Assembly: GCA_964443225.1 (NCBI GenBank)
Contig: CAYUCC010000014.1
Coordinates: forward strand, 24,626-88,625
Reading direction: 5' to 3'
From: SSC4 sp964443225
Lineage (GTDB): Bacteria > Chloroflexota > Anaerolineae > SSC4 > Amarolineaceae
DNA: 64,000 nt
Positions within the stretch are counted from its first letter, which is position 1, and each line of letters begins with the position of its first letter. A program made the position numbers and the translations under genes. The notes below the pieces were generated by a model, which saw only the letters and a program-made list of their open reading frames with translations, searched no databases and was not told the DNA's origin. This document shows positions 57,330-64,000 of this stretch, in pieces.

Positions 57330-58336
57330 ACCGTCTGTTCGGGCACCACTTTCGGGCGATGAACACCGGGGTGGCGGCCTGGTTGTGGACCCGTGAACCG
57401 TTGGCTGACCTGTGGCTGCACGACGTGCAGCGGTTCTTCGCTGACGTGGAGGCCGAGTTGAGCCGCTTTCGGGCCACGTCCGGTCTCAGCCGCTTGAATG
57501 CGGCGGCCGGGCGGGGCCCGCAGCCGGTGTCTCCCACCCTGCTGACTGTCCTGGCGCGAGCCTTGACCGCGGCCCGTGCCAGTGGTGGCCTGTTCGACCC
57601 CACCGTGCTGGCAGACCTGCATCGCGCAGGGTATGATCGCAGCTTCGAACAGCTGCCGGCCAACCGTGGGGGTCATCGGCCCGACCAGAACAGGGTGGGT
57701 GTACGTAAGGGCACGATGATTCGGCAGGGAGCCTGGCAGCAGGTCGTTCTGGACCCCATCGACCATACGGTCACCCTCCCGGCGGGGGTTGGTCTGGACC
57801 TGGGCGGGATCACCAAGGGCTGGGCGGTGGATCGGGCCGTCGAGATGCTGAGTGTGCATGGGGCGGCCCTGGTGGATGCCGGGGGCGACATCCGCGTCAG
57901 CGCCGCGCCGGGGGGCAAACCCTGGCCCATCGCCGTGGCCGATCCGTTCGACGACAGCCGCGATGTGGGAATTCTGCACCTTTCGACTGGTGCCGTGGCG
58001 ACGAGCACGGTCGGCCGGCGGCATTGGCAGCAGAATGGCAGCCCGATGCACCATCTCATCGACCCGCGCAATGGGCAGCCGAGCCGGAGCGACCTGCATA
58101 CCGTGACCGTCATCGCGCCCACCGCGGTCGCGGCCGAGGTCGCGGCCAAGGTGGCCCTCATTCGGGGCCGGCAGGAAGGTCAGGCCTACCTGGAAGCGGA
58201 GGGCTGGTCGGGGCTGCTCGTGGGCTATGATGGCACGTCCCACGCAGTCGGACGGTTCATGATCGAGCCGGGGTCCGGCGAATTACCTGACGAATCGACT
58301 GCGCCGACACAAAACGTCGATGCGCTTGTGGTATAG
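57326..58336 (+). CDS. apbE: FAD:protein FMN transferase
   Basis: The product is 336 aa. ApbE motifs are FRAMNTGVAAWLW near the N-terminus (variant of RxMGT), FADVEAELSRFRATSGLSRLN, GLDLGGITKGWAVDRAV and ALVDAGGDIRVS, and in the C-terminal part AVATSTVGRRHW followed by HHLIDPRNGQPS with the magnesium-binding Asp/Thr region HTVTVIAPTAVAAEVAAKVA. The enzyme attaches FMN covalently to Thr/Ser of exported redox proteins. GTG 57326 overlaps the previous stop; ATG 57359 is an alternative. No FMN-binding domain protein is encoded nearby, so its target is outside the window or unrecognised. Confidence 0.88.
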   Translation: MNRLFGHHFRAMNTGVAAWLWTREPLADLWLHDVQRFFADVEAELSRFRATSGLSRLNAAAGRGPQPVSPTLLTVLARALTAARASGGLFDPTVLADLHRAGYDRSFEQLPANRGGHRPDQNRVGVRKGTMIRQGAWQQVVLDPIDHTVTLPAGVGLDLGGITKGWAVDRAVEMLSVHGAALVDAGGDIRVSAAPGGKPWPIAVADPFDDSRDVGILHLSTGAVATSTVGRRHWQQNGSPMHHLIDPRNGQPSRSDLHTVTVIAPTAVAAEVAAKVALIRGRQEGQAYLEAEGWSGLLVGYDGTSHAVGRFMIEPGSGELPDESTAPTQNVDALVV

Positions 58337-58358
58337 GCACATGACTGGGAGCGTTGAC

Positions 58359-59060
58359 ATGACAAACTCGAAAATCACCCTTGCGCCAAGGACCCTGGGT
58401 CTGCCAGATGCGACGACCGCGCGCGATCCATGGGGCACAATCCTGGGCACGCTGATCGGCAGCGGGCTGGCCATCGCAGGTTTTGCGATCGGCATAGGCG
58501 TGGTTGGCCTGGGCAGCGAGACCCATTCGTATTGGTACCTGAGTCGAGCTGCCGGTTTCGTGGCCTATTTTCTGCTGTGGGGTTCCATGCTCTGGGGGCT
58601 GCTGCTCAGCTCCAAAATCGGGCAGGGGCGGCTGCGCCCGCCGGTGCTGCTGGACGCACACGAGTTCCTCAGCTACCTGGCACTCGGATTCACCCTGTTT
58701 CACGGCCTGATTTTGATGGGTGACAGCTACCTGAGCTTTCCACTCCAGGCGGTTCTGGTGCCGTTTGCCAGTAGTTACGAGCCGGTGCTGGTTGCGGCGG
58801 GCCAAATCGGATTGTGGCTGTCGCTGATCGTCGGACTGAGCTACCTGGTGCGGCGGCAGCTGGGCCAACGCCGCTGGCGAATGCTGCACTACCTGAGCTT
58901 TGTGGCCTACCTGGTGGCCTTGCTGCACGCCGCTTTTTTGGGCACGAGCAGCCAGTACCTGGCGGTTCAGCTGATGTACGTCATCACGGCAGCGCCGGTG
59001 TTGTTTCTGAGCTTCTATCGGTTGTTTGCGGCGCGACAGCGAGTCTCGGCCGGCGAATAG
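58359..59060 (+). CDS. Ferric-reductase-like transmembrane protein (YedZ/MsrQ type)
   Basis: The product is 233 aa with six to seven membrane segments. Histidines in LDAHEFLSYLALGFTLFHGLIL and RMLHYLSFVAYLVALLHAAFL lie in pairs about one helix turn set apart across two helices, the di-haem arrangement of the ferric-reductase-like/YedZ superfamily. It passes electrons across the membrane. ATG 58359 follows GGGAG at 8 nt. It follows ApbE by 22 bp in the same operon, so the pair probably serves flavin-based electron transfer to the outside. Confidence 0.82.
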   Translation: MTNSKITLAPRTLGLPDATTARDPWGTILGTLIGSGLAIAGFAIGIGVVGLGSETHSYWYLSRAAGFVAYFLLWGSMLWGLLLSSKIGQGRLRPPVLLDAHEFLSYLALGFTLFHGLILMGDSYLSFPLQAVLVPFASSYEPVLVAAGQIGLWLSLIVGLSYLVRRQLGQRRWRMLHYLSFVAYLVALLHAAFLGTSSQYLAVQLMYVITAAPVLFLSFYRLFAARQRVSAGE

Positions 59061-59125
59061 CGCGCACGGACGGCCGTCAATTCGACCGTTCGGGAATCAC
59101 CGGACATTATGGTAAAATAGGTGCT

Positions 59126-59851
59126 ATGACGCAGGCGACGATCCTACTGGCCGATGACGAAGAGATGATCGTAGATGTCCTCCGCGATCGCCTGGTTGCG
59201 GAGGACTACACGGTCATCGTGGCGCGCGATGGGGAAGAGGCGCTGCAGCTGGCGCGTTCGGCAAATCCCGACCTGGTGGTGCTCGACGTGATGATGCCCC
59301 GCCTGCAGGGGTGGGAGGTGTGTCGCGAGCTGCGGCGCACCAGCACCGTGCCGATTCTGATGCTCACGGCACGCGGGGAGGAAATGGACCGCGTGTTGGG
59401 TCTCGAGCTGGGGGCCGACGATTACGTGGTCAAACCGTTCAGCTTTCGTGAGCTGCTGGCACGGGTCCACGCCCAGCTTAGGCGCGCCAGCCTGGCCCAG
59501 CAGCCATCTACACCTCCCGATGACGAGGATCGCGTGGTCCTGGGTGACGTGTTCGTGGACCGCCGGCGACGCAACGTGACGCGCGCGGGGGTGCCGGTCG
59601 GCCTGTCCCCGCGCGAGTATGCCCTCTTGCTGGCTTTGATGGATGCCCACGGGGCCGTGATGCCGCGCGATCAGCTGCTCGACAGCGTATGGGGTGAAGC
59701 GTGGATCGGCAATCCGCGCACGCTCGACGTCCACATTCGTTGGTTGCGCGAAAAACTGGAGGCCGATCCGGCGGCACCGCGGCTGATTCTGACGGTACGT
59801 GGTGCCGGTTACCGCCTGGTAACGGCGGCCGAGCTTTTGACCCATGGATGA
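59126..59851 (+). CDS. OmpR/PhoB-family response regulator
   Basis: The product is 241 aa. The receiver has Asp10-Asp11, phosphoacceptor Asp54 (LVVLDVMMPRLQGWE), Thr82-region ILMLTARG and Lys104-region DYVVKPFS. The winged helix (about 140-232) shows LSPREYALLLALMDAHGAV and LDVHIRWLREKLEADP. It is translationally coupled to its kinase, whose start lies inside its last codons. It follows the redox operon by 65 bp and may control it. Confidence 0.93.
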   Translation: MTQATILLADDEEMIVDVLRDRLVAEDYTVIVARDGEEALQLARSANPDLVVLDVMMPRLQGWEVCRELRRTSTVPILMLTARGEEMDRVLGLELGADDYVVKPFSFRELLARVHAQLRRASLAQQPSTPPDDEDRVVLGDVFVDRRRRNVTRAGVPVGLSPREYALLLALMDAHGAVMPRDQLLDSVWGEAWIGNPRTLDVHIRWLREKLEADPAAPRLILTVRGAGYRLVTAAELLTHG

Positions 59852-61469
59852 GACGCTGTCAGCCACACCCGCGGCACGCTGGCCGTGGCAGCGCAGCCTG
59901 CAGGCCCGCATCGTGCTCACGTACGGTGCAGTGTTTGTTGTGGTATTGGCGTTGCTCCTGCTCGTCATCGGCCAGGTCGTTTACCAGGCCCAGGTGGCCG
60001 AAGCCGAACGTGCGCTGGAGGTCGAAGCGTTTCTTGCGGCCAATACCTTGCAGGACCCATTGAGCGGCTTTGTGGTCGAGTTCGAGGCATATGCCCGTAC
60101 CGAGCATGAGCGCCGGCCGGTGGTGACTGGTATTCCGGCCGAAAACGGCTCGTCGGACAACGACGAGGACCACGAGCGGCCTTTGGCACGCGCAACACCG
60201 GTCCCCATCACAGCGCCCGCCGAGGTCGCGAGCCGGCTGCAGCAGGTTGCCATCCGCTATGCCGCCGACACCGGCGCGCGAGTCACGATTCTCGGTCCCT
60301 CGGGTGAGCCTGTGGCCGACAGCGCCTTCGCTGCGGCACAGATACCCAACCAGCTGACACAGCCTGAAGTGCAGGCAGCCCTGCGGGGTGACGTGCAGCA
60401 GGACGTGCGCATCGATCCGCTGACCGGCGCTGCCACCCTGTTTGTGGCCACACCGATTCGCCAGGGTGAACGGGTGTTGGGCCTGGTACAGCTGGGGCGA
60501 TCGATGTCGGCCGTGACGGCCAGCGCCTGGTCGCTGCTGCTGCGCATGGTGGTGATCGGTCTGGTGGCCCTGGTTGTCGCTACGCTGTTGGCAATTGGCC
60601 TGGCACGGCGCCTCGTGCGTCCGGTGCAGACGCTGGAGGGTGCGGCATTGGCGGTGGCGGGCGGTGATCTGACCCAACGTGTGCCGGTCACTACCGCCGA
60701 CGAGCTGGGGTCACTGGCGCATGCCTTCAATACGATGGTCGACAGTCTGCGGCGCATGTTGGAGCAGCAGCGGCTGTTCGTAGCCAACGCCAGCCACGAG
60801 CTGCGCACCCCGCTGACCAACATCAAACTGCGCAGTGAGGCACTGCTCGATGCGCCGGCGTTGCATCTGGCGGTTCACCGCCGCTACCTGGTCGAGATCG
60901 ACCGTGAGGCCGACCGCCTGGGGCGGTTGGCGACGGCTCTGCTGGATCTGTCACGCCTGACAGAGACTGGTCCGCGCGTCGAACGGGTGCCGGTGGACGT
61001 CATGCCGGTGCTGCACGAGGTGATCGACATCATGCATCTGCGCACGGCACAGGCTGGTCTGACACTGACGCTGACCGTGCCGGATGCGCTGCCGCGGCTG
61101 CGGGTGGTGCCGGAGCAGTTGGAGGCGATTTTGCTCAATCTGCTGGATAATGCGGTCAAGTATACCCCGGCGCCCGGCACGATCGAACTGACGGCGCAGG
61201 CCGACAGCAGCCGGTTTGTGCTGCGGCTGCAGGATAGTGGGCCGGGCATCACCGCTGAGGATTTGCCCTTCATTTTCGAACGTTTTTATCGCGCAGACAA
61301 AGCGCGTACTCGCGCCGCGCCGGGGCTTGGCGTGGGCAGCGGGGCTGGCTTGGGGCTGTCCATCGTCAAAGCCCTGGTCGAGCAGAATGGGGGAACGATC
61401 GGCGTCGAGAGTGTGGTTGGGCAAGGCACCACGTTCGAGATCGTTTTTCCGGTGGTGGATCTGGATTAG
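59844..61469 (+). CDS. Sensor histidine kinase with HAMP domain
   Basis: The product is 541 aa. A first membrane helix (about 22-47), an exported sensor region of about 170 residues, a second helix (about 222-250) and a HAMP domain (LVRPVQTLEGAALAVAGGDL) precede the HisKA domain with His318 in VANASHELRTPLTNIKL. The HATPase_c domain has LLNLLDNAVKYTP, DSGPGI and GLGLSIVKALVEQNGG. The sensor region includes an acidic insertion (DNDEDHERP). The gene overlaps the regulator by 8 bp. The signal is unknown; proximity suggests redox or metal status. Confidence 0.93.
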   Translation: MDETLSATPAARWPWQRSLQARIVLTYGAVFVVVLALLLLVIGQVVYQAQVAEAERALEVEAFLAANTLQDPLSGFVVEFEAYARTEHERRPVVTGIPAENGSSDNDEDHERPLARATPVPITAPAEVASRLQQVAIRYAADTGARVTILGPSGEPVADSAFAAAQIPNQLTQPEVQAALRGDVQQDVRIDPLTGAATLFVATPIRQGERVLGLVQLGRSMSAVTASAWSLLLRMVVIGLVALVVATLLAIGLARRLVRPVQTLEGAALAVAGGDLTQRVPVTTADELGSLAHAFNTMVDSLRRMLEQQRLFVANASHELRTPLTNIKLRSEALLDAPALHLAVHRRYLVEIDREADRLGRLATALLDLSRLTETGPRVERVPVDVMPVLHEVIDIMHLRTAQAGLTLTLTVPDALPRLRVVPEQLEAILLNLLDNAVKYTPAPGTIELTAQADSSRFVLRLQDSGPGITAEDLPFIFERFYRADKARTRAAPGLGVGSGAGLGLSIVKALVEQNGGTIGVESVVGQGTTFEIVFPVVDLD

Positions 61470-61484
61470 CTTGGAATACACCGT

Positions 61485-61991
61485 ATGAAATATGCCAGCA
61501 AATACCGTCCGCTGTTCGAGTACCTGTGTCTCCAACAGACCGACGAGGTGACCCTCACCTTCGACGAGATCGAGACGATCTTGGGCGTGTCACTGCCGGC
61601 TTCTGCCCGCACGCGCGGCTGGTGGAGCAACCGTGGGCGCGGGTCGTTGCAGGCGGCGGCCTGGCTCGATGCGGGCTATGGCGTGCAGGATATCGACGTG
61701 GCGGTGGGTTGCATCGTATGGCGCAAGCTGCAGCGGCGTTACACCGTGCGCCGTGTGGGTGAGACGATCATGTGGGATGGTGAGCTCGTGCACGCCCTGC
61801 GCGAGTACATGGACGTCAGCCAGGCCGAACTGGCCGACATCCTGGGTGTGCGCCAGCAAACGGTCAGCGAATGGGAAAATCAGGTCTACACTCCGACGCG
61901 TGCCACCTCGAAGTTTCTTACCCTGGTCGCGGAACGGGCCGGCTTCAACTTTGGCGAGCAGCCGGGCGAACCGTCCCAATCTGAGTCCTAA
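61485..61991 (+). CDS. DUF7662-HTH (XRE-type) DNA-binding protein
   Basis: The product is 168 aa. Residues 3-60 match the DUF7662 pattern (YRPLFEYLCLQQ, LTFDEIETILGVSLPASA, WWSNRG), a domain of unknown role, also seen alone. Residues 99-150 form a Cro/CI-type HTH (MDVSQAELADILGVRQQTVSEWENQVYTPTRATSKFL). It starts 15 bp after the kinase gene but is unlike it in function and begins a patch of toxin-antitoxin-type genes. It is possibly a local regulator. Confidence 0.75.
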   Translation: MKYASKYRPLFEYLCLQQTDEVTLTFDEIETILGVSLPASARTRGWWSNRGRGSLQAAAWLDAGYGVQDIDVAVGCIVWRKLQRRYTVRRVGETIMWDGELVHALREYMDVSQAELADILGVRQQTVSEWENQVYTPTRATSKFLTLVAERAGFNFGEQPGEPSQSES

Positions 61992-62018
61992 CCCCAACAG
62001 AATCTGGCATAGCCGCAC

Positions 62019-62066
62019 TTGACAAACGAACCATTAGCGTGTAAAATGTAGTATAAATACACGCTA
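62019..62066 (+). promoter_or_regulatory. Promoter and operator of the RhuM-Fic gene
   Basis: TTGACA (62019-62024) and TAAAAT (62042-62047) are 17 bp apart. The inverted repeat TAGCGTGTA (62035-62043) and TACACGCTA (62058-62066) straddles the -10, so a bound repressor would block initiation. Confidence 0.75.
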
Positions 62067-62099
62067 GCGCAACACAGACATGGTTCAGGAGTCACAAAC

Positions 62100-63095
62100 A
62101 TGCCGATCGACACCGTATCTCCATACGATTTGGGCGAGATTGTGATCTATGAGGCCGCGGACGGTTCGGCTGCATTCGACGTTCGATTGCAGAACGAGGC
62201 GCTTTGGCTCAACGTGAATCAGATGGCTGATCTGTTTGGTCGCGATAAATCTGTCATTTCTCGGCACTTACGCAACATTTTTGCTTCAGGTGAATTGGAC
62301 CGTGACACAACGGTTGCACTGTTTGCCACCGTCCAGGTGGAGAACCCGCGTAGGGTGCTCCGGCCAATCGAGTACTTCAACCTCGACGCCATTCTCTCCG
62401 TTGGGTATCGCGTAAACTCCAGGCGTGGCACGCAGTTTCGTACCTGGGCGGCCACTGTCGTGCGCGACCACTTGCTCAAAGGTTATTCGGTCAACGAGCG
62501 CCGGCTCAACGAGCTGCACCAATCGCTGCGGCTGGTCGAGCAGGTGTTGGACCGCGGTGAAGTCACGTCTGATGAAGCGACGGCACTGCTGCGCGTGGTG
62601 GCGGGTTACGCCTATGCGCTCGACCTCCTGGACGATTACGACCAGCAGCGGGTCGCGGCTGCACCGACGCAGACAGGGACGGCGGTTGGTATCGATTACG
62701 TCGAAGCGCTGGAGGTCGTCGAGCAGCTGCGGGCATATTTTGGCGGGTCGCCGCTGTTTGGCCTGGAATTGAACGACAGCCTGCACAGTTCGCTCAACGC
62801 CATCATGCAGACCTCCGAAGGGCGCGATGTGTATCCAAGCCGCGAGGAAAAGGCGGCGCATCTGCTCTATTTCCTGGTCAAGAATCATAGTTTCGTCGAT
62901 GGCAACAAACGGATTGCGGCCGCGTTGTTTCTGTGGTTTTTGCACAAGAATGCACTGCTGCGTCGGGCGGATGGCAGCAAACGGGTGGCCGATAATGCGC
63001 TGGTGGCGATGACGCTGCTGGTTGCTGTGAGCGAGCCGGCGGAGAAGCGGGTCATCATTGCAGTGTTGGTGAATTTGATCAATGAGCGGGGGTAG
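62100..63095 (+). CDS. RhuM-Fic/Doc fusion protein
   Basis: The product is 331 aa. The N-terminal RhuM domain (about 10-200) is recognised by LWLNVNQMADLFGRDKSVISRHLRNIF, RRVLRPIEYFNLDAILSVGYRVNSRRG and QFRTWA. The C-terminal part carries the Fic/Doc motif HSFVDGNKRIAAALF with His263, the general base of nucleotide transfer to target proteins. The DGNKR spacing is closer to Doc (kinase) than to AMPylating Fic (HPFxxGNGR). ATG 62100 has CAGGAG 8-9 nt upstream. Its operator suggests toxin-like autocontrol. No separate antitoxin gene is adjacent; the RhuM domain may provide DNA binding. Confidence 0.85.
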   Translation: MPIDTVSPYDLGEIVIYEAADGSAAFDVRLQNEALWLNVNQMADLFGRDKSVISRHLRNIFASGELDRDTTVALFATVQVENPRRVLRPIEYFNLDAILSVGYRVNSRRGTQFRTWAATVVRDHLLKGYSVNERRLNELHQSLRLVEQVLDRGEVTSDEATALLRVVAGYAYALDLLDDYDQQRVAAAPTQTGTAVGIDYVEALEVVEQLRAYFGGSPLFGLELNDSLHSSLNAIMQTSEGRDVYPSREEKAAHLLYFLVKNHSFVDGNKRIAAALFLWFLHKNALLRRADGSKRVADNALVAMTLLVAVSEPAEKRVIIAVLVNLINERG

Positions 63096-63109
63096 GGAGG
63101 GTTGGACGT

Positions 63110-63156
63110 TTGACAAACCAGTCAGGACCGGCTAAAATGGCCATCAATATAGCCAT
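63110..63156 (+). promoter_or_regulatory. Promoter and operator of the Phd-VapC pair
   Basis: TTGACA (63110-63115) and TAAAAT (63133-63138) are 17 bp apart, the same hexamers as the RhuM-Fic promoter. ATGGC (63137) and GCCAT (63152) form an inverted repeat over the start site. Confidence 0.7.
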
Positions 63157-63169
63157 CTGGAGCCACAAG

Positions 63170-63448
63170 ATGATCAGACAATACTCGATTGCTGAAGCTC
63201 GCAATCATTTGGCGGCCATCGTCCACGATCTCGAAGCCAGTCCTTCGATTCAGCTGACTCGACGAGGTAAGCCAGTAGCAGTTCTGCTGGGCATCGATGA
63301 ATACGAGCGACTGGTGGCTGGCACGGTCGGTTTCTGGGAGCGTTACACCGCATTCAAGGAAGCGGTCGACCTGGCGCAACTGAACATCGAGCCGGCCGTT
63401 TTCGAAGGCTTGCGGGATCGTTCACCAGGCCGGGAGGTGACCTGGTGA
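63170..63448 (+). CDS. Phd/YefM-type antitoxin
   Basis: The product is 92 aa. The N-terminal Phd/YefM fold is clear: QYSIAEARNHLAAIVHDLEA, IQLTRRGKPVAVLLGIDEYERL. The C-terminal tail (about 58-92) would bind and block the PIN toxin. ATG 63170 is used; ATG 63137 in the longer frame would start inside the -10. The stop overlaps the toxin GTG as GTGA, the standard coupled layout. It is expected to repress its own promoter through the inverted repeat at 63137. Confidence 0.88.
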   Translation: MIRQYSIAEARNHLAAIVHDLEASPSIQLTRRGKPVAVLLGIDEYERLVAGTVGFWERYTAFKEAVDLAQLNIEPAVFEGLRDRSPGREVTW

Positions 63449-63864
63449 CACTGCGCTTTCTCCTCGACACCAACGTCCTGGCAGAACCACTGCGATCCCG
63501 GCCCAATGAAGCTGTCCTGGACCATCTCAGACACCATCAAAGTGAAATTGCCACCGCCTCGGTTGTGTGGCATGAGATGTGGTTTGGCTGCTATCGTTTG
63601 CCCCCTTCTGCCAGACGCGCAACCATTGAATCCTATTTGACCCAAATCGTCGCGCCCGGCATCCCAGTTTTGCCCTACGACCAACTGGCAGCCAATTGGC
63701 ATGCCGCGGAACGTGCACGTCTCACTGCCTTGGGCAAAACACCGCCCTTCGCCGATGGGATGATCGCCGCCGTGGCCAGGGCCAACCACCTTGTATTGGT
63801 TACATTCAACCTCGACGACTTCCGCAGTTTTCAGGACCTCGAGATCACCAACTGGCAGGCGTAA
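63445..63864 (+). CDS. VapC-type PIN-domain ribonuclease toxin
   Basis: The product is 139 aa. The acidic PIN residues are visible: Asp8 in FLLDTNVLAEP, a glutamate in WHEMWFGCYRL, Asp in PFADGMIAAVARAN and Asp in TFNLDDF. VapC toxins cut tRNA or rRNA and are restrained by the cognate antitoxin. It starts with GTG overlapping the antitoxin stop. The pair looks complete and probably functional. Confidence 0.9.
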   Translation: MTLRFLLDTNVLAEPLRSRPNEAVLDHLRHHQSEIATASVVWHEMWFGCYRLPPSARRATIESYLTQIVAPGIPVLPYDQLAANWHAAERARLTALGKTPPFADGMIAAVARANHLVLVTFNLDDFRSFQDLEITNWQA

Positions 63865-63875
63865 TCGACGCCAGC

Positions 63876-63938
63876 GCCTCTCCGAACAACTTCGACGCGG
63901 CAGCCCTCTGCGGCATAGACTGGGTTGTCCGGAGAGGC
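63876..63938. terminator. Long hairpin after the VapC gene
   Basis: GCCTCTCCGAACAAC (63876-63890) pairs with GTTGTCCGGAGAGGC (63924-63938), 14 of 15 plus one G-T. The 33-nt loop contains further short pairings (GCGGCAG/CTGCGGC-type). It starts 12 bp after the toxin stop. No gene is seen from 63865 to 64000. Confidence 0.55.
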
Positions 63939-64000
63939 ATCATTTCAGTAGTCTTGCACATTTAACAATTGAGCTCGATTAAGCCAGAGCCGGTCTCAAT

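Overview
The window is about 64 kb of GC-rich bacterial chromosome. It contains no rRNA or tRNA that I can recognise. Several features point to a filamentous or metagenome-derived Chloroflexota (Caldilineae/Anaerolineae-like), though this is inference: a 19-unit PDAFS repeat inside a PPC-like domain of a secreted peptidase, paired GVYG-repeat surface proteins, very large secreted beta-helix/DUF11 proteins, dockerin-like EF-hand tails, a cyclase-ATPase-TPR regulator, and many short palindromic dispersed elements. Well-formed sigma-70-type promoters (TTGACA/TTGCCA-N16/17-TATAAT-like) occur in front of many genes.

Layout. 0-2 kb (minus strand): a partial GT-C-type membrane glycosyltransferase, a small membrane protein and a DUF456 protein, then tandem repeats and a decayed lipoprotein. 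2.2-5.9 kb (plus): a dockerin-like secreted protein and two GVYG-repeat paralogues. 6-12.5 kb (plus): a PDZ-membrane-GAF histidine kinase with a NarL-type regulator, an autoregulated-looking PadR gene with a serine beta-lactamase-like hydrolase, and a SEC-C protein. 12.6-15.6 kb (minus): a DUF4143 ATPase behind a perfect hairpin, a ZIP transporter and a GNAT enzyme. 15.8-18 kb (plus): a lipoprotein and a DUF362 protein, separated by a nested repeat block. 18.1-21.9 kb (minus): a three-gene molybdenum hydroxylase operon whose third member is a histidine-containing membrane protein instead of a FAD subunit. 22-23.6 kb: a gene graveyard (a MITE-like element, fragments of an EEP nuclease and a nucleotidyltransferase, a HEPN gene, DinB). 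23.8-26.8 kb: a small secreted peptide on the plus strand, and a STAND ATPase plus a TPR protein on the minus strand.

26.9-38.4 kb is the most distinctive accessory region. It runs entirely on the plus strand: three tandem microcystin-dependent (phage tail-collar) proteins, a SAM methyltransferase, a GNAT enzyme, a DUF6916 protein, a 1476-aa beta-helix/DUF11 surface protein, a secreted HExxH protein, and a lipoprotein that shares a domain with the HExxH protein. The STAND pair diverges from it. No other phage structural gene is present, so this looks like a bacterial surface-fibre system rather than a prophage.

38.5-41.5 kb: an intact MNT-HEPN toxin-antitoxin pair, then (minus) a haem-copper-oxidase-like/NnrS-like membrane protein and a Crp/Fnr regulator. 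41.6-47.5 kb: a 1936-aa secreted caspase-like (C25-type) peptidase carrying the PDAFS repeats. 47.6-51.7 kb: a lone cyclic-nucleotide-binding protein followed by a 1232-aa cyclase/ATPase/TPR protein. 51.9-56.3 kb: L-rhamnose catabolism (rhamnulokinase, rhamnulose-1-phosphate aldolase, and a bifunctional aldolase/dehydrogenase). 56.7-61.5 kb: two small membrane-anchored charged proteins, ApbE, a ferric-reductase-like membrane protein and an OmpR-type two-component system. 61.5-63.9 kb: a defence/plasticity patch with a DUF7662-HTH protein, a RhuM-Fic protein and a Phd-VapC pair.

An 80-bp palindromic element occurs in three intact copies (27614, 28229, 47927) and one interrupted copy (16533). 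The intact copies begin inside the stop codon of the preceding gene. This element and the collar/methyltransferase/GNAT/DUF6916 locus are the two things I would look at first.
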